The notes under the pieces are model-generated. The model was not told the DNA's origin. It did no database searches and was given only the letters and a program-made list of their open reading frames with translations. A program made the position numbers and the translations under genes. From Lewinellaceae bacterium (lineage in GTDB: Bacteria > Bacteroidota > Bacteroidia > Chitinophagales > Saprospiraceae): DNA of 64,000 nt. The stretch is from positions 3,427,001 through 3,491,000 of the forward strand of contig JACJXX010000001.1 of NCBI GenBank assembly GCA_020636435.1, in the 5' to 3' direction. This document shows, piece after piece, positions 15,200 through 24,360 of this stretch (within the stretch, counting starts at the first letter, position 1; each line of letters starts with the position of its first letter).

Positions 15200-17370
15200 G
15201 ATGGCTCAATTGTTGAATTGTTGAATTGTTGCCGCTGAGCCCCCGTCCACCGTCCACCGTCCACCGTCCACCCTCCACCGCCCACCTCAATCCGCACCGA
15301 AACGCCACTGAAAGCCGCATTGCCGGTAAGCTCATCTATCCTCCTGTCGTCGGTCAGGTTGTTGATGCTGGCGCCGGGGTGCGCCCGGGCTACTTCCATC
15401 TGTACGCCGTTCAGACCATGCCCCCAGCCGTGGGGAATACTGACGACGCCCGGCATTATTTCGCTGCTGAGCGCTGCTTTTATCCGAATGGCGCCCACTG
15501 CGGAAATAACCTGTACTTCCTGGCCATCCGTCACCCCAATTTTTTGAGCATCGCCGGGATGAAGGATTAGGGTGCAGCGTTCTTTGCCTTTCATCAGGCG
15601 CCGGGCATTGTGCATCCAGGAATTGTTGGAGCGCAGTTGCCGGCGGCCGATCAGTTCGAAGGGAAAATCGCTATCTGATGCTTTCCCCCAGCTTTTCACA
15701 TCCTTTTTTAAGCGGGCGATGTCCTGCACAAAGATAGCCGGCGCCAGGGGTATTTTTTTATCGGGAGTGAACAGCCGTTCCGGCAGGCAGGGCAGCAGAG
15801 GGCCGAGGTCGATACCATGGGGCGCATCGATCAATTGTTTCAGGTTCAGGCCACGAGGCCCGGCACGCAGGGCGAAGTCGAGCATGGGTTGAGGTTGCAT
15901 TCCGTTGGCGGGCTGGCCGCTCAACCGTTCCGTCAAGGCCTGGAAAATCTGCCAGTCGTGGCGCTGTTCCGGTTCTTTTTCGAATAGAGGCGGGGAGTAT
16001 TTGGCGGTGTTGCGTACGGCCAGGATGTGGAAGATGATGTCGTAATGCTCCGTTTCCAGGCCGGTGGTGGGGGGCAGGATGATGTTGGCGTGGCGGGTGG
16101 TTTCGTTGATGTAGATGTCGATGGCGGCCAGGTACTCCAGGCCGGCCAGCGCCTCGTCCAGCCGGTTGCCGTTGGGGGTGGAGAGCACGGGGTTGCCGGC
16201 CACCGTCACCATAGCCCGAATCTGCCCTTCGCCGGGGGTGAGGATTTCCTCGGCCAGGGCAGCGACGGGAAACTCGCCGCTGTACTCCGGCAGGCCGCTC
16301 ACCCGGGTGCGGCGGCGGCCGAAGACGCCGGTTTTGCCCTTGCTGCCGGTGAAGCCGACCTGGTCGAAGGCCGGTTGGGTGAACATGGCTCCGCCCACGC
16401 GATCCAGGTTCCCGGTGAGGATGTTGAGCACATTGATCAGCCATTGGCACAAGCCGCCGTAGGCCTGCGTGGAGGCGCCCATGCGCCCGTAGCATACTGC
16501 CGAGGGCGCCTGTGCAAATTCCCGCACGAGCCGGCGGATATCTTCCGCTTTTATGCCCACCAACGGCGCGACGGTTTCCGGGCTAAACCCGGCAGCGATT
16601 TCTTCAACCACTTTCACCCCGGTAACTATAGGTTCCAAATGCCGGAGCTTTACCAGCCCTTCTTCAAATAACGTGTGGATCAACGCCAGAAGCAGCAATG
16701 CGTCGCGCCCGGGACGGATGAAATAATGCGCATCGGCCTTTTGGGCGGTCTCCGTGCGGCGCGGGTCGATCACAACTGCCTTTCCACCCCGTTGTTGAAT
16801 GGCCTTCATGTGGCGGGCAAAGCCCGGCGCCGTCATCATGCTGCCATTCGACACCAATGGATTGGCCCCAATGACGAGCATAAAATGGGTACGGCTGACG
16901 TCCGGGACAGGCAGCAGCAGGCCGTGGCCAAACATAGTTAGCGCCGCCACATGGTGCGGCAACTGGTCGGCGGAAGTGGCGCTGAAGCGGTTTTTCGTCC
17001 CCAATGCCTTGGAAAACGGCCCGGAAAAGAGCATGCTGCCCAGGTTGTGCACATTGGGGTTGCCGAAGTAGGCGCCGACGGCGTCGGGGCCGTGCTTTTC
17101 CTGAACCTTGCGCAGGTTGGCCGCCACCTCATCGAAAGCCTCTTCCCAGCCGATGCGCTGCCATCCACTGGGCGTGCGCCGCACGGGGTACTTCAGCCGG
17201 TCGGGGTCTTCGTAGATGTCTTGCAGGGCTACTGCTTTAGGGCAGATGTGGCCCCGGCTCAGCGGGTCTTGCTCATCGCCGCGGATGGAAAGGATTTTGC
17301 CGTTCTCGTGTTCGATGGCCAGGCCGCAGATGGCTTCGCAGAGGTTGCAGGCTCGGTAGTGGGTGGGCAT
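15091..17370 (-). CDS. Molybdopterin-dependent oxidoreductase with 4Fe-4S domain
   Basis: 759 residues of the formate dehydrogenase/DMSO reductase superfamily. The N-terminal 4Fe-4S site is Cys8, Cys11, Cys15 and Cys43 (ACNLCEAIC...GHICPK). Molybdopterin-binding blocks follow (VIDPRRTETAQKADAHYFIR; YINETTRHANIILPPTTGLE), with a C-terminal Mo-dinucleotide domain (HPGDAQKIGVTDG...VSIPHGWGHGLNG). No Tat signal, so it is cytoplasmic. Substrate and electron partner are unknown and no partner subunit is adjacent. The natural C-terminus is probably near 15285 (VSVRIEV). The ~65 residues beyond are encoded by heptamer/octamer tandems and an inverted-repeat element, so the original stop seems to be lost. 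Confidence 0.85.
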   Translation of the reverse strand: MPTHYRACNLCEAICGLAIEHENGKILSIRGDEQDPLSRGHICPKAVALQDIYEDPDRLKYPVRRTPSGWQRIGWEEAFDEVAANLRKVQEKHGPDAVGAYFGNPNVHNLGSMLFSGPFSKALGTKNRFSATSADQLPHHVAALTMFGHGLLLPVPDVSRTHFMLVIGANPLVSNGSMMTAPGFARHMKAIQQRGGKAVVIDPRRTETAQKADAHYFIRPGRDALLLLALIHTLFEEGLVKLRHLEPIVTGVKVVEEIAAGFSPETVAPLVGIKAEDIRRLVREFAQAPSAVCYGRMGASTQAYGGLCQWLINVLNILTGNLDRVGGAMFTQPAFDQVGFTGSKGKTGVFGRRRTRVSGLPEYSGEFPVAALAEEILTPGEGQIRAMVTVAGNPVLSTPNGNRLDEALAGLEYLAAIDIYINETTRHANIILPPTTGLETEHYDIIFHILAVRNTAKYSPPLFEKEPEQRHDWQIFQALTERLSGQPANGMQPQPMLDFALRAGPRGLNLKQLIDAPHGIDLGPLLPCLPERLFTPDKKIPLAPAIFVQDIARLKKDVKSWGKASDSDFPFELIGRRQLRSNNSWMHNARRLMKGKERCTLILHPGDAQKIGVTDGQEVQVISAVGAIRIKAALSSEIMPGVVSIPHGWGHGLNGVQMEVARAHPGASINNLTDDRRIDELTGNAAFSGVSVRIEVGGGGWTVDGGRWTGAQRQQFNNSTIEPSWTLDEPRMKSEATEESPVPRNEVGVRSRKSELGSE
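15208..15284. repeat. Two adjacent short-word tandems (AATTGTTG x3, CCGTCCA x6)
   Basis: AATTGTTG repeats three times at 15208-15231, then GCCGCTGAGCCC, then six copies of CCGTCCA (two degenerate) at 15243-15284. The first block plus GCTGAGCCC recurs loosely at 31199-31234. Both tandems lie inside the extended 3' end of the molybdopterin oxidoreductase frame and encode its Gly/Trp-rich tail. Confidence 0.8.
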
Positions 17371-17531
17371 GGGTGTAAATGGTTTAGATGCTAAATGTAC
17401 GCATTTTATCGGGGCATCATTAGTAATACATTGCGCGTTAAACTACAGTTTGGTTAAACGGCCAGCACTGGATTGTCACAAAAAAAAGTTAGTTTTAAGT
17501 CTGGCAAGGTGACAAAATCATAACGCTATAA

Positions 17532-18521
17532 ATGAATTATATTTCCATTAGCCTGTATCGGAAAGTTATAGAACACGCGTTGAGCGAGGGTATGACACTG
17601 GAGGATTTTAAGGGCCTCCCCATACCGGTAGAGTCTGTGAATGACATACAGGCCGTTCCTGCCGATCATTTTTTTGAACTGCACGAAATGCTGGACCAGG
17701 CCCTGGGCCCGGGTTTTTCCGTAAGGGTGGGCCAGCAAATGAAGATGGATGATTACGGAGTGCTGGGCCTATCCTGGAAGACATGCTCAAAGGCGGGGGA
17801 GATCTTCGAACGCTGCGAACGCTATTTTCACCTTTTATCGAACACCTACGTCTTTAAAGTAAAAAAGGAAGGCGAAGTATCTAAAGTACATCTATTTCGC
17901 GATGCTTATCGAAGAGGAGTGGAATTGTCTAACGAAGCTACATTTTCCGCAACGGTGGTCGTCCTACAGGCGATGACGGAAACCGATATGGCGCCAATTG
18001 GCATATCTTTCAAACATGGAGCCCCCAGTAGCCTAAAAAGCTATCGCGATGCCTTTCAGTGCCCCATCTTATTCGACCAGGCTCATAATTACATTGCCTA
18101 CAAGACTACCGATCTCGAAACCCGGACGGCGAAAGCGGATGCCAGCATCAATAAATTCCTGGTAGAAAGAGTGGAAGAGGAAACCAGGGGCATAGAGGCA
18201 AGCTCTATGAAAATAGCGTCTGACGTTGAAAATCTTATAAAAGATGCGCTTCCCAGTGGAATTCCCAGCATCGTTCAAATAGGAGAGCACATGGGGATGA
18301 GTAGCCGCACCCTCACGAGGAGGCTGTCGGATAGCGGCTTCACTTTCAGAGGCCTGGTCCGGCAAACCCAGGAAGAAATGGCCAAAGGCCTGCTTAGCAA
18401 TACGTCCGATACGGTGAGTGAAATCGCCTTTCAAACCGGCTTCTCGGAGCAAAGCGCCTTCAGCCGCGCTTTCAAACGGTGGACCGGCCAGTCTCCGCTG
18501 GAATACCGCAATCCCCGCTAA
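17532..18521 (+). CDS. AraC-family transcriptional regulator with arabinose-binding-like N-domain
   Basis: 329 residues. Residues ~20-210 match the OruR/PF12625-type ligand domain (GLPIPVESVNDIQAVPADHF; DDYGVLGLSWKTCSKAGEIF). Residues ~235-329 are the AraC double helix-turn-helix, with HMGMSSRTLTRRLSDSG and the signature VSEIAFQTGFSEQSAFSRAF, ending WTGQSPLEYR. It should activate or repress nearby genes in response to a small molecule; the DUF1772 and NAD(P)-binding genes just downstream are the obvious candidates. Upstream, GTTAAAC occurs twice as direct repeats 16 bp apart (17437 and 17453), a possible operator. Confidence 0.85.
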   Translation: MNYISISLYRKVIEHALSEGMTLEDFKGLPIPVESVNDIQAVPADHFFELHEMLDQALGPGFSVRVGQQMKMDDYGVLGLSWKTCSKAGEIFERCERYFHLLSNTYVFKVKKEGEVSKVHLFRDAYRRGVELSNEATFSATVVVLQAMTETDMAPIGISFKHGAPSSLKSYRDAFQCPILFDQAHNYIAYKTTDLETRTAKADASINKFLVERVEEETRGIEASSMKIASDVENLIKDALPSGIPSIVQIGEHMGMSSRTLTRRLSDSGFTFRGLVRQTQEEMAKGLLSNTSDTVSEIAFQTGFSEQSAFSRAFKRWTGQSPLEYRNPR

Positions 18522-18551
18522 ATCGCCTACCTGGCTTAAAGTGTCATAACA

Positions 18552-18585
18552 TTGGCTTGTAGGGTCAAGCCAACTGGCTTTTTTT
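18552..18585 (+). terminator. Rho-independent-type terminator after the AraC gene
   Basis: TTGGCTTG (18552-18559) can pair with CAAGCCAA (18566-18573), or alternatively AGCCA (18568-18572) with TGGCT (18575-18579), followed by a run of seven T. The two mutually exclusive hairpins leave room for attenuation, but that is speculative. CAACTTTG at 18590-18597 resembles the Bacteroidota -7 motif TAnnTTTG for the next gene. Confidence 0.55.
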
Positions 18586-18622
18586 ACTTCAACTTTGCCT
18601 CTGTACAATAAACAGAAGTAAA

Positions 18623-19123
18623 ATGGAAGTATCGCTCAAATCACTCACGCTATTCACTGCAGTTTTCCTTACCGGGTTATCCGCCGGCCTGTTTTACGCC
18701 TGGCAGGTATCCGTAATACCCGGCACCCGAAAGGTAGTGGACCTCGCCTACCTGGAAAGCATGCAATCCATCAACCGGGCCATCCTCAACCCGGCCTTCT
18801 TCCTGATCTTCATAGGAAGCCCGCTGGCTCTGGCCGTCAGCACGATACAGCAGTTCCATTCCGGCATGGGATTTTGGTTGTTGCTGGCTGCCTCCATCGC
18901 CTATGTGCTGGGCACCTTTGGCGTGACCGCCTTTGGGAACGTGCCCCTCAATGACGCTTTGGATGCACTGGAAATTGCAGAACTGGGGGAACTGGAGATG
19001 GGCAGGTTCAGGAAGGCCTACGAACAGAAATGGAACCGCCTGCACCTGATCCGAACCGTGTTTGCGGCGCTCTCCTTCCTGCTGTCGCTCCTTGTAGTTT
19101 TCACCCATTTTAAGACTGTATAA
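18623..19123 (+). CDS. DUF1772 (anthrone oxygenase-like) membrane protein
   Basis: 166 residues with four hydrophobic segments (LTLFTAVFLTGLSAGLFYAW; AILNPAFFLIFIGSPLALAV; GFWLLLAASIAYVLGTFGV; TVFAALSFLLSLLVVF) and the family pattern VTAFGNVPLNDALD plus a helical 'RFRKAYEQKWNRLHLIRT'. DUF1772 proteins are related to fungal anthrone oxygenases, but bacterial members have no assigned reaction. It lies between an AraC regulator and an NAD(P)-binding protein on the same strand, 34 bp before the latter, so the two downstream genes are probably one operon controlled by the regulator. Confidence 0.8.
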   Translation: MEVSLKSLTLFTAVFLTGLSAGLFYAWQVSVIPGTRKVVDLAYLESMQSINRAILNPAFFLIFIGSPLALAVSTIQQFHSGMGFWLLLAASIAYVLGTFGVTAFGNVPLNDALDALEIAELGELEMGRFRKAYEQKWNRLHLIRTVFAALSFLLSLLVVFTHFKTV

Positions 19124-19157
19124 TCAGCATTTTTTAAACTTTAAAACTCAAAAAAGA

Positions 19158-20003
19158 ATGAACCACCCAAGCAACATCCTGGTAATCGGCGGAACAGGTA
19201 AAACCGGCCGCAAAGTCGTTAAAGGACTGAAAAAACAAGATCAAAAGGCAAGGATAGGCGCCCGCAGCAATACCCCGGCATTTGACTGGCAGGATCCGGC
19301 TACCTGGCCCGATGCCCTGGCGGGAATGGACAAAGTGTATATCACCTTCTATCCGGACCTGGCCGTTCCCGGTGCCTACGAAGCGATCAAAGGGCTGACG
19401 GAAGAAGCCAAAAAAGCGGGGGTGAAGAAAGCCGTACTGCTCTCCGGCAAAGGGGAGAAAGAAGCGGAACGCTGCGAGCAGGTGGTGGCCGATTCAGGGT
19501 TGGATTACACCCTGGTGCGAGCGTCCTGGTTCAATCAGAATTTCAGCGAAAGCTTCCTGATGGACCCCATTCTGGCGGGCTATGTGGCCTTACCTATGCC
19601 TGATGCCAAGATCCCGTTTGTAGATACCGGCGATATCGCCGATGTGGTTGTCAAGGCGCTGCTGGATGACGCCCACAACGGAAAAACCTACGCCGTAACC
19701 GGCCCCCGGGCCATCACCTTTGAAGAAGCGGTCCGGGAAATCGCGGCCAGCACGGGGAAAGAGATCAAGTATCAGCCGGTATCGCTGGATGACTACAGCG
19801 CCATGATGAAGTCGGCCGGCGTCCCTTCCGATTACATCTGGCTGTTCGACTACCTGTTCAGGGAAGTGCTGAGCAAGCCGGAGAATCAGGAGATAAGCAG
19901 TGATGTAGAAAAGGTGCTCGGCAGGAAGGCCAGGGACTTCTCTGAGTTTGCACGGGAAACGGCTGAGACGGGCGTTTGGACTCCGCCCATCTCCGTTATT
20001 TGA
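19158..20003 (+). CDS. NmrA-like NAD(P)-binding protein
   Basis: 281 residues, an atypical short-chain dehydrogenase of the NmrA/HSCARG type. The nucleotide-binding motif is VIGGTGKTGRKVVKGL at residues 8-23, and the central segment YTLVRASWFNQNFSE and IPFVDTGDIADVVVKALLD are typical. Such proteins bind NAD(P) and act either as redox sensors or as quinone or sugar reductases; the Tyr-x3-Lys catalytic pair of classical SDRs is not evident, so enzymatic activity is uncertain. It is probably co-transcribed with the DUF1772 gene under the upstream AraC regulator. Confidence 0.8.
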   Translation: MNHPSNILVIGGTGKTGRKVVKGLKKQDQKARIGARSNTPAFDWQDPATWPDALAGMDKVYITFYPDLAVPGAYEAIKGLTEEAKKAGVKKAVLLSGKGEKEAERCEQVVADSGLDYTLVRASWFNQNFSESFLMDPILAGYVALPMPDAKIPFVDTGDIADVVVKALLDDAHNGKTYAVTGPRAITFEEAVREIAASTGKEIKYQPVSLDDYSAMMKSAGVPSDYIWLFDYLFREVLSKPENQEISSDVEKVLGRKARDFSEFARETAETGVWTPPISVI

Positions 20004-20032
20004 TATCCTCAAACCGAATTGTTAATTATCAA

Positions 20033-21807
20033 CTAATGCTGTAGGATAAACGAAGCCTTATAAAGCTTTTTTCCATTCTCCAGGACAGCATTATAATATC
20101 CGGCCGGCAGCTTCAAATCCGGTAAAAAGTACTGCCCTTTGAACCGGAGCGGAAGGCCGAGGCGCAGCATGCCCCGGCTGTCAAAAATGAGGAGCCGGCC
20201 TTCGAAGTATGCCTCATCATTCAACCTAATGAGGAGAGCGCCGGAAGTGGGGTTAGGAGACAAGTAGAAACTCATTTCGGCATTTTCCCGGCCATTGCCT
20301 TTCACATCCTCATTTTTAATGCCCGTTGTTGGATCGAGGGGCAGGCTGGAGAGAGCGGCTTTCCATACGCCGGAATTGGACGTTCCCACATATACCGTAT
20401 CCTGAACAAGGATTGAGGAGGTTAAAGAATAAGGAGGAAGAGGGGCAGGAGAATAATGAACCCAGTTGAGGCCATTATCGTAGGAGAAAAATAAACCGAT
20501 GTTACTGGTGATCAGGTAAGCCCCTCCGAGATGGAGGAGACTGGTATATCTTACTCCCGAAAAAGAAGGATATTCGGATGGAAGGCCGTTGACAGGCTGA
20601 AAAGTGAGGCCGTAATCCAGAGAAACGTAAGGAACCGGGGCAAACATTTCGCCGAGAAAGCGCATTAAGATGCCGCCGCCGGCAAGAATAGGACTAAAAG
20701 AGCTCTCCAGCCCTTGTGCTGCCATTTCCCAGCTTTGCCCCTCGTCAAAAGACCGGGCTATCGAGCTATCGTCATAAGCATAAAATGCGCTGTCTGCCTC
20801 GCACAATGCCCGTGGATAAAAACCCAGGAGGTTTTCCATTTCGTAGGAAAAGTTCGTCCAGGTTGCTCCCAGCCCTTCCATTTTAACGACATCGGAGCCA
20901 ATACCTCTGATCGGGGATTCGCCCCAGGCGTAAATTGCGTCGTTTACAACCGACAGCCGGCTGAAGTCTTCAGAGGACCATAAAGGGATAGGCATGGTGT
21001 CCCAATTTTGTCCGTTATCGCCAGAACTGAAAATCTCGGGCCGGTATTCGGTGGCGCATAAAAGCGTGCCGTTGATTTCGGCGAAATCCGTTACGTACCG
21101 ATCCGTTTCCAACAAAGGCTGGTTGTTCCAGATACCGCTGCCGAGATGGTAGCGGTCGACGCTCCCGTAAGAGCCGGCATAAAGGGTTCCCTAATATGAT
21201 CGATAGAATATTGGATAGAAGGAAGGGCAATACTATCCCAGGAAGTAGTGTTGGACGGGAGGACATACAATCGGCGGGTTCCTCCCAGATATATGTTGCC
21301 TTGGTATTCTTTCAGGGAGGAGAAAAAAACAGGAGAAGAAGGGCCAGCAAAAGAAGGGATGGACCAGGTAGAACCATTGTCCGCAGAATGCCAGACCTCA
21401 TGAGATAAAACGACAATGTTTTGTTCATTAAAGGCCAGGGTGGCAAAGGAGCTTGCCCCTGCCGGCCGGTTGATCTCATACCAGTTTTCGCCATGGTCGT
21501 CACTGCGAAACCATTCGTAATCCTCCTCCAGAGGCGTTGATTTGGCGTGTGCGATCAGGGAACTTCCGTTTACAAATACACGCCCTGGCAGGTAACCTTC
21601 CATGCCGCCAATGGATAAACGCTGCCAGGATACCCCACCATCGCCGGTGCGGTAGAAGGCATCGGTTCCACGGGCAAAAGCATATTCATCATTGTAATCC
21701 ATCTGGAGAACATGGCCTCCATAAGGGCCGCCCAGCGATTGCCACTGGCTGAAAGAAGTAAAAAATGCTAATATCGCAAAGCAGAAGAGTAGTGCTGTTT
21801 TTTTCAT
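20033..21807 (-). pseudogene. T9SS-sorted beta-propeller protein with a frameshift
   Basis: From ATG 21807 the frame gives a signal peptide (MKKTALLFCFAILAFFTSFS) and propeller-like 'S.DNGSTW' repeats up to SIDHIR. The natural continuation, GTLYAGSYGSVDRYHLGSGI, lies in another frame and runs to 20033. The break is in a G-run near 21190, where one extra G would restore a ~590-residue protein. The second part carries further 'SSGDNGQNWD' and 'FSYDNGLNWV' Asp-box units and a type A T9SS domain (SFYLSPNPTSGALLIRL ... YKASFILQH). A sequencing error is as likely as a true mutation, since both halves are otherwise intact. It would be a secreted, surface-attached protein. Confidence 0.7.
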
Positions 21808-21827
21808 GGCATAAGGGTTTAAAGGGT

Positions 21828-21980
21828 TTGGACTTTGGACGCTCGCGTAAACGCGACCAAAACCAGTGTCGAAGTCGGAAGGCGGAAGGCGGAAATCTGC
21901 CGAAGAATGCCTGTTTTAGGCCTTGTTCCGACTTCCGAATTCCCACTTCCGACTTCAACGCCAGTTCGTCCAAAGTCCAA
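21828..21980. repeat. GGACTTTGGACG inverted-repeat element, copy 2
   Basis: TTGGACTTTGGACG (21828-21841) and its exact complement (21967-21980) bound 153 bp immediately upstream of the frameshifted T9SS gene, so it forms that gene's leader. Internal TTCCGACTTCCGA and CACTTCCGACTTC motifs match the copy at 14957. The remaining gap to 22237 holds no gene. Confidence 0.7.
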
Positions 21981-22237
21981 AAAGGGTGGGCGTTAAATAT
22001 AAGGTTTTCAGAAATGTAATACAACCCCATACAGGTGGAATCTTGTTAACATTATGGTTGGAGAATGGAAAATATCACTAACGACGAATAGATTAGACTT
22101 CCTTCCCATTGGCAGAAGTGTTATAAAGGCCGTACCTTTGCAGGCTGAACCCGGCAGCCGCCCACAAACCAACAACAGACTTTACCCTGAGCTTGCCGAA
22201 AGGAACCAACAACCGCTCCTTAATTGCAAAAACAACC

Positions 22238-23536
22238 ATGACACTTAACCACTCCCCATACGTACTCTACTCCGACGGCGAAGGCAACCTCTTCGAAGAC
22301 CCTACCCTCTACGCCGTCGGCCGTTCCGGCCACTACGCTACCCCCATCCCGGAGGAGGACTGGATGGAGCTGCCCGAGGGCGGCAACCTCTACGAACTGC
22401 CCGGCCGCCGGGCGGTGGGCATTGACGTAGAAACGGGCGAAATGCGGCTCTGCGAAGAAGGGTGGGCCACGGCGGCCTTCATTCCACCCGCTTATACCGG
22501 CCTGTACCTGGCTTCCTACGTCAATGAAGAGGACGCGCCGACGCTGCCGCTGTTTTGCTACACCGCCGTGGGCTGGCACGACGATAAATTCTACGTGCCC
22601 GCCGTGCGCATCGAGCCGGACATCCGGCAGGAGAGCGCCGGCTTCGACGACGCTGCCGTGGAGCGGGGCGTGCAGGCTCTCCAGGAATTCTACCCCAACA
22701 ACCGCATCGTAGAGCACCTGGCCAACAACTGCGCCCTGACGTACAACTGCCCCGCCGCCCGCAACTACTTCATGGGCCGCTGGGAATGCCCGGTGCCGAC
22801 TTCCCCGGCTTGCAACTCCAACTGCGTGGGCTGCATCTCCTTTCAGCCGGAGGATGAATCGGTGGTCTCCAGCCACGACCGCCTCAGCTTCAAGCCTACC
22901 GCCGGCGAGATCGTGGAGTATACCGTTCCCCACCTGCAATCGGCGCCCTTCCCCATCATCAGCTTCGGGCAGGGCTGCGAAGGGGAACCCCTGCTGATGT
23001 GGGAAACGCTGAAGGACGCCATCCACCAGATCCGAAAGTTCACCGATAAGGGCAGCATCAACATCAACACCAACGGCAGCAAGCCCGATGCCGTGGAAGC
23101 CCTCTGCCAGGCCGGCCTGACCAGCATCCGCGTGAGCACCAACTCGGCCCAGAAATGGCTCTACGAATTGTATTACTTACCCAACAACTACGAGTTTGAA
23201 GACATCCTGGAGAGCATCCGCGTGGTCAACCGCCACGGCGGGTGGACGAGCATCAACTACTTCGTCTTCCCGGGCGTGACCGACAGCGAGGCGGAGTACC
23301 AGGCCCTGCGCGAACTCATCCGCAGCACCGGCCTGAAGATGATCCAATGGCGCAACTTCAACATCGACCCCGACTGGTATATGGAACGGGTGGGCATCGA
23401 TGATACGGAGGAAACGATGGGCGTCAAGGAGCTGATGCGGCGGCTAAGGGAGGAATTTCCCGAGTTGAAATTTGGGTATTTTAATCCGCCGATGGAAAGG
23501 ATTCGGGGGGATTATGAAGTGGATTTTGCGCATTAA
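22238..23536 (+). CDS. Radical SAM protein
   Basis: 432 residues from ATG 22238 (a TTG 45 bp upstream is in frame but unlikely). The radical SAM cluster motif CNSNCVGC (Cys192, Cys196, Cys199) lies unusually far from the N-terminus, after a ~190-residue domain with 'YVLYSDGEGNLFEDPTLYAVGRSG'. SAM-binding GQGCEGEP and 'NINTNGSKP' strands follow. The enzyme should cleave S-adenosylmethionine to start a radical reaction; the substrate is unknown and no peptide precursor was seen nearby. A pseudouridine synthase gene starts at the base after its stop codon, so the two are probably co-transcribed. Confidence 0.8.
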   Translation: MTLNHSPYVLYSDGEGNLFEDPTLYAVGRSGHYATPIPEEDWMELPEGGNLYELPGRRAVGIDVETGEMRLCEEGWATAAFIPPAYTGLYLASYVNEEDAPTLPLFCYTAVGWHDDKFYVPAVRIEPDIRQESAGFDDAAVERGVQALQEFYPNNRIVEHLANNCALTYNCPAARNYFMGRWECPVPTSPACNSNCVGCISFQPEDESVVSSHDRLSFKPTAGEIVEYTVPHLQSAPFPIISFGQGCEGEPLLMWETLKDAIHQIRKFTDKGSININTNGSKPDAVEALCQAGLTSIRVSTNSAQKWLYELYYLPNNYEFEDILESIRVVNRHGGWTSINYFVFPGVTDSEAEYQALRELIRSTGLKMIQWRNFNIDPDWYMERVGIDDTEETMGVKELMRRLREEFPELKFGYFNPPMERIRGDYEVDFAH

Positions 23537-24190
23537 ATGAATATCACCATCATCAAAGAAACCCCAGGCTGGCTTGCCGTCAACAAACCAGCCGGCATAC
23601 AGGTAGAGCGAAACCCGTTCGGCCCTTCCGTAGAATCGCTCGCCTATGCCCATCTGGCAAAGAAAAGGGGCAACCCCTACGTGGGCATTATCCATCGGCT
23701 CGACCGGGTGACGACCGGCGTGGTGCTGGTCGCGAAGAAAAAAGGCGCCCTCAAGGAACTCAACGAGCAATTTCGCCTCAGGAAAGTCCGGAAAACTTAT
23801 CTGGCCATGGTGGACAAGGCGCCGCCGCAGGCGGAGGCTACGCTTACCCATTGGCTGGAAAAGGATCAGCAGGAAAAACGGGCCCAGGTCGTGGATACGG
23901 CTTCCGGCCAGGGTTCGGAATGTACCCTCTCTTATCGGCAGCTCTGGGTGGATGACAATGGCCGGGCACTGCTGGAAGTCAGCCCCATAACCGGCAAATA
24001 CCATCAAATTCGCGCGCAGTTAGCCGCCATCGGCTGCCCAATAGTCGGGGATTTGCACTATGGCGCAGCCGAAGCCTATCAGCCTAATCAAATTATGCTG
24101 CATGCCTGGAAGCTGGCCTTTTTTGATCCAGCTAAAAAGAGGCAGGTGGAAGTGGAGGCGGCGGCGCCGGAGTGGGCACCCAAGGTTTGA
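23537..24190 (+). CDS. RluA-family pseudouridine synthase
   Basis: 217 residues without an S4 domain. The catalytic motif GIIHRLDRVTTGVVLVAK (Asp near residue 55) and the C-terminal 'VSPITGKYHQIRAQLAAIGCPIVGDLHYG' are standard for RluA-type enzymes that isomerise uridine to pseudouridine in tRNA or rRNA. The target cannot be told from sequence. ATG 23537 directly follows the TAA of the radical SAM gene. The last codons AAG GTT TGA fall inside a repeat (AGGTTTGAGAACCT) that also ends the alkB-like gene, so the final residues may be acquired. Confidence 0.85.
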   Translation: MNITIIKETPGWLAVNKPAGIQVERNPFGPSVESLAYAHLAKKRGNPYVGIIHRLDRVTTGVVLVAKKKGALKELNEQFRLRKVRKTYLAMVDKAPPQAEATLTHWLEKDQQEKRAQVVDTASGQGSECTLSYRQLWVDDNGRALLEVSPITGKYHQIRAQLAAIGCPIVGDLHYGAAEAYQPNQIMLHAWKLAFFDPAKKRQVEVEAAAPEWAPKV

Positions 24191-24230
24191 GAACCTTCCG
24201 CCCGCCCTGCTCAGGTAGGTTCTTAACCGG
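24183..24230. repeat. AGGTTTGAGAACCT element at a gene 3' end
   Basis: AGGTT-TGAG-AACCT (24183-24196) and GGTTCTTAACC (24219-24229) each form small hairpins separated by a CCGCCCG segment. On the minus strand the copy at 6368-6424 has the same order. In both cases the TGA in the first hairpin is the stop codon of the gene (Val-stop). Confidence 0.6.
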
Positions 24231-24360
24231 TCTTCGATAGGTAGTCCCCAACTCCGGTTTTGTTCCGTTAATCATTGTTTTCTGTCAAAAAGTGGCAGGG
24301 ATTTTTTGTGAGATGGATGGAACCCATTATCCACGGGCTTTGAAACCGCAAAATGCAAAA

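Noticed and set aside
15208..15284. The AATTGTTG and CCGTCCA tandems as an origin (iteron) or CRISPR.
   Set aside because: There is no replication gene nearby and no DnaA-box cluster, and units are directly abutting with no spacers.
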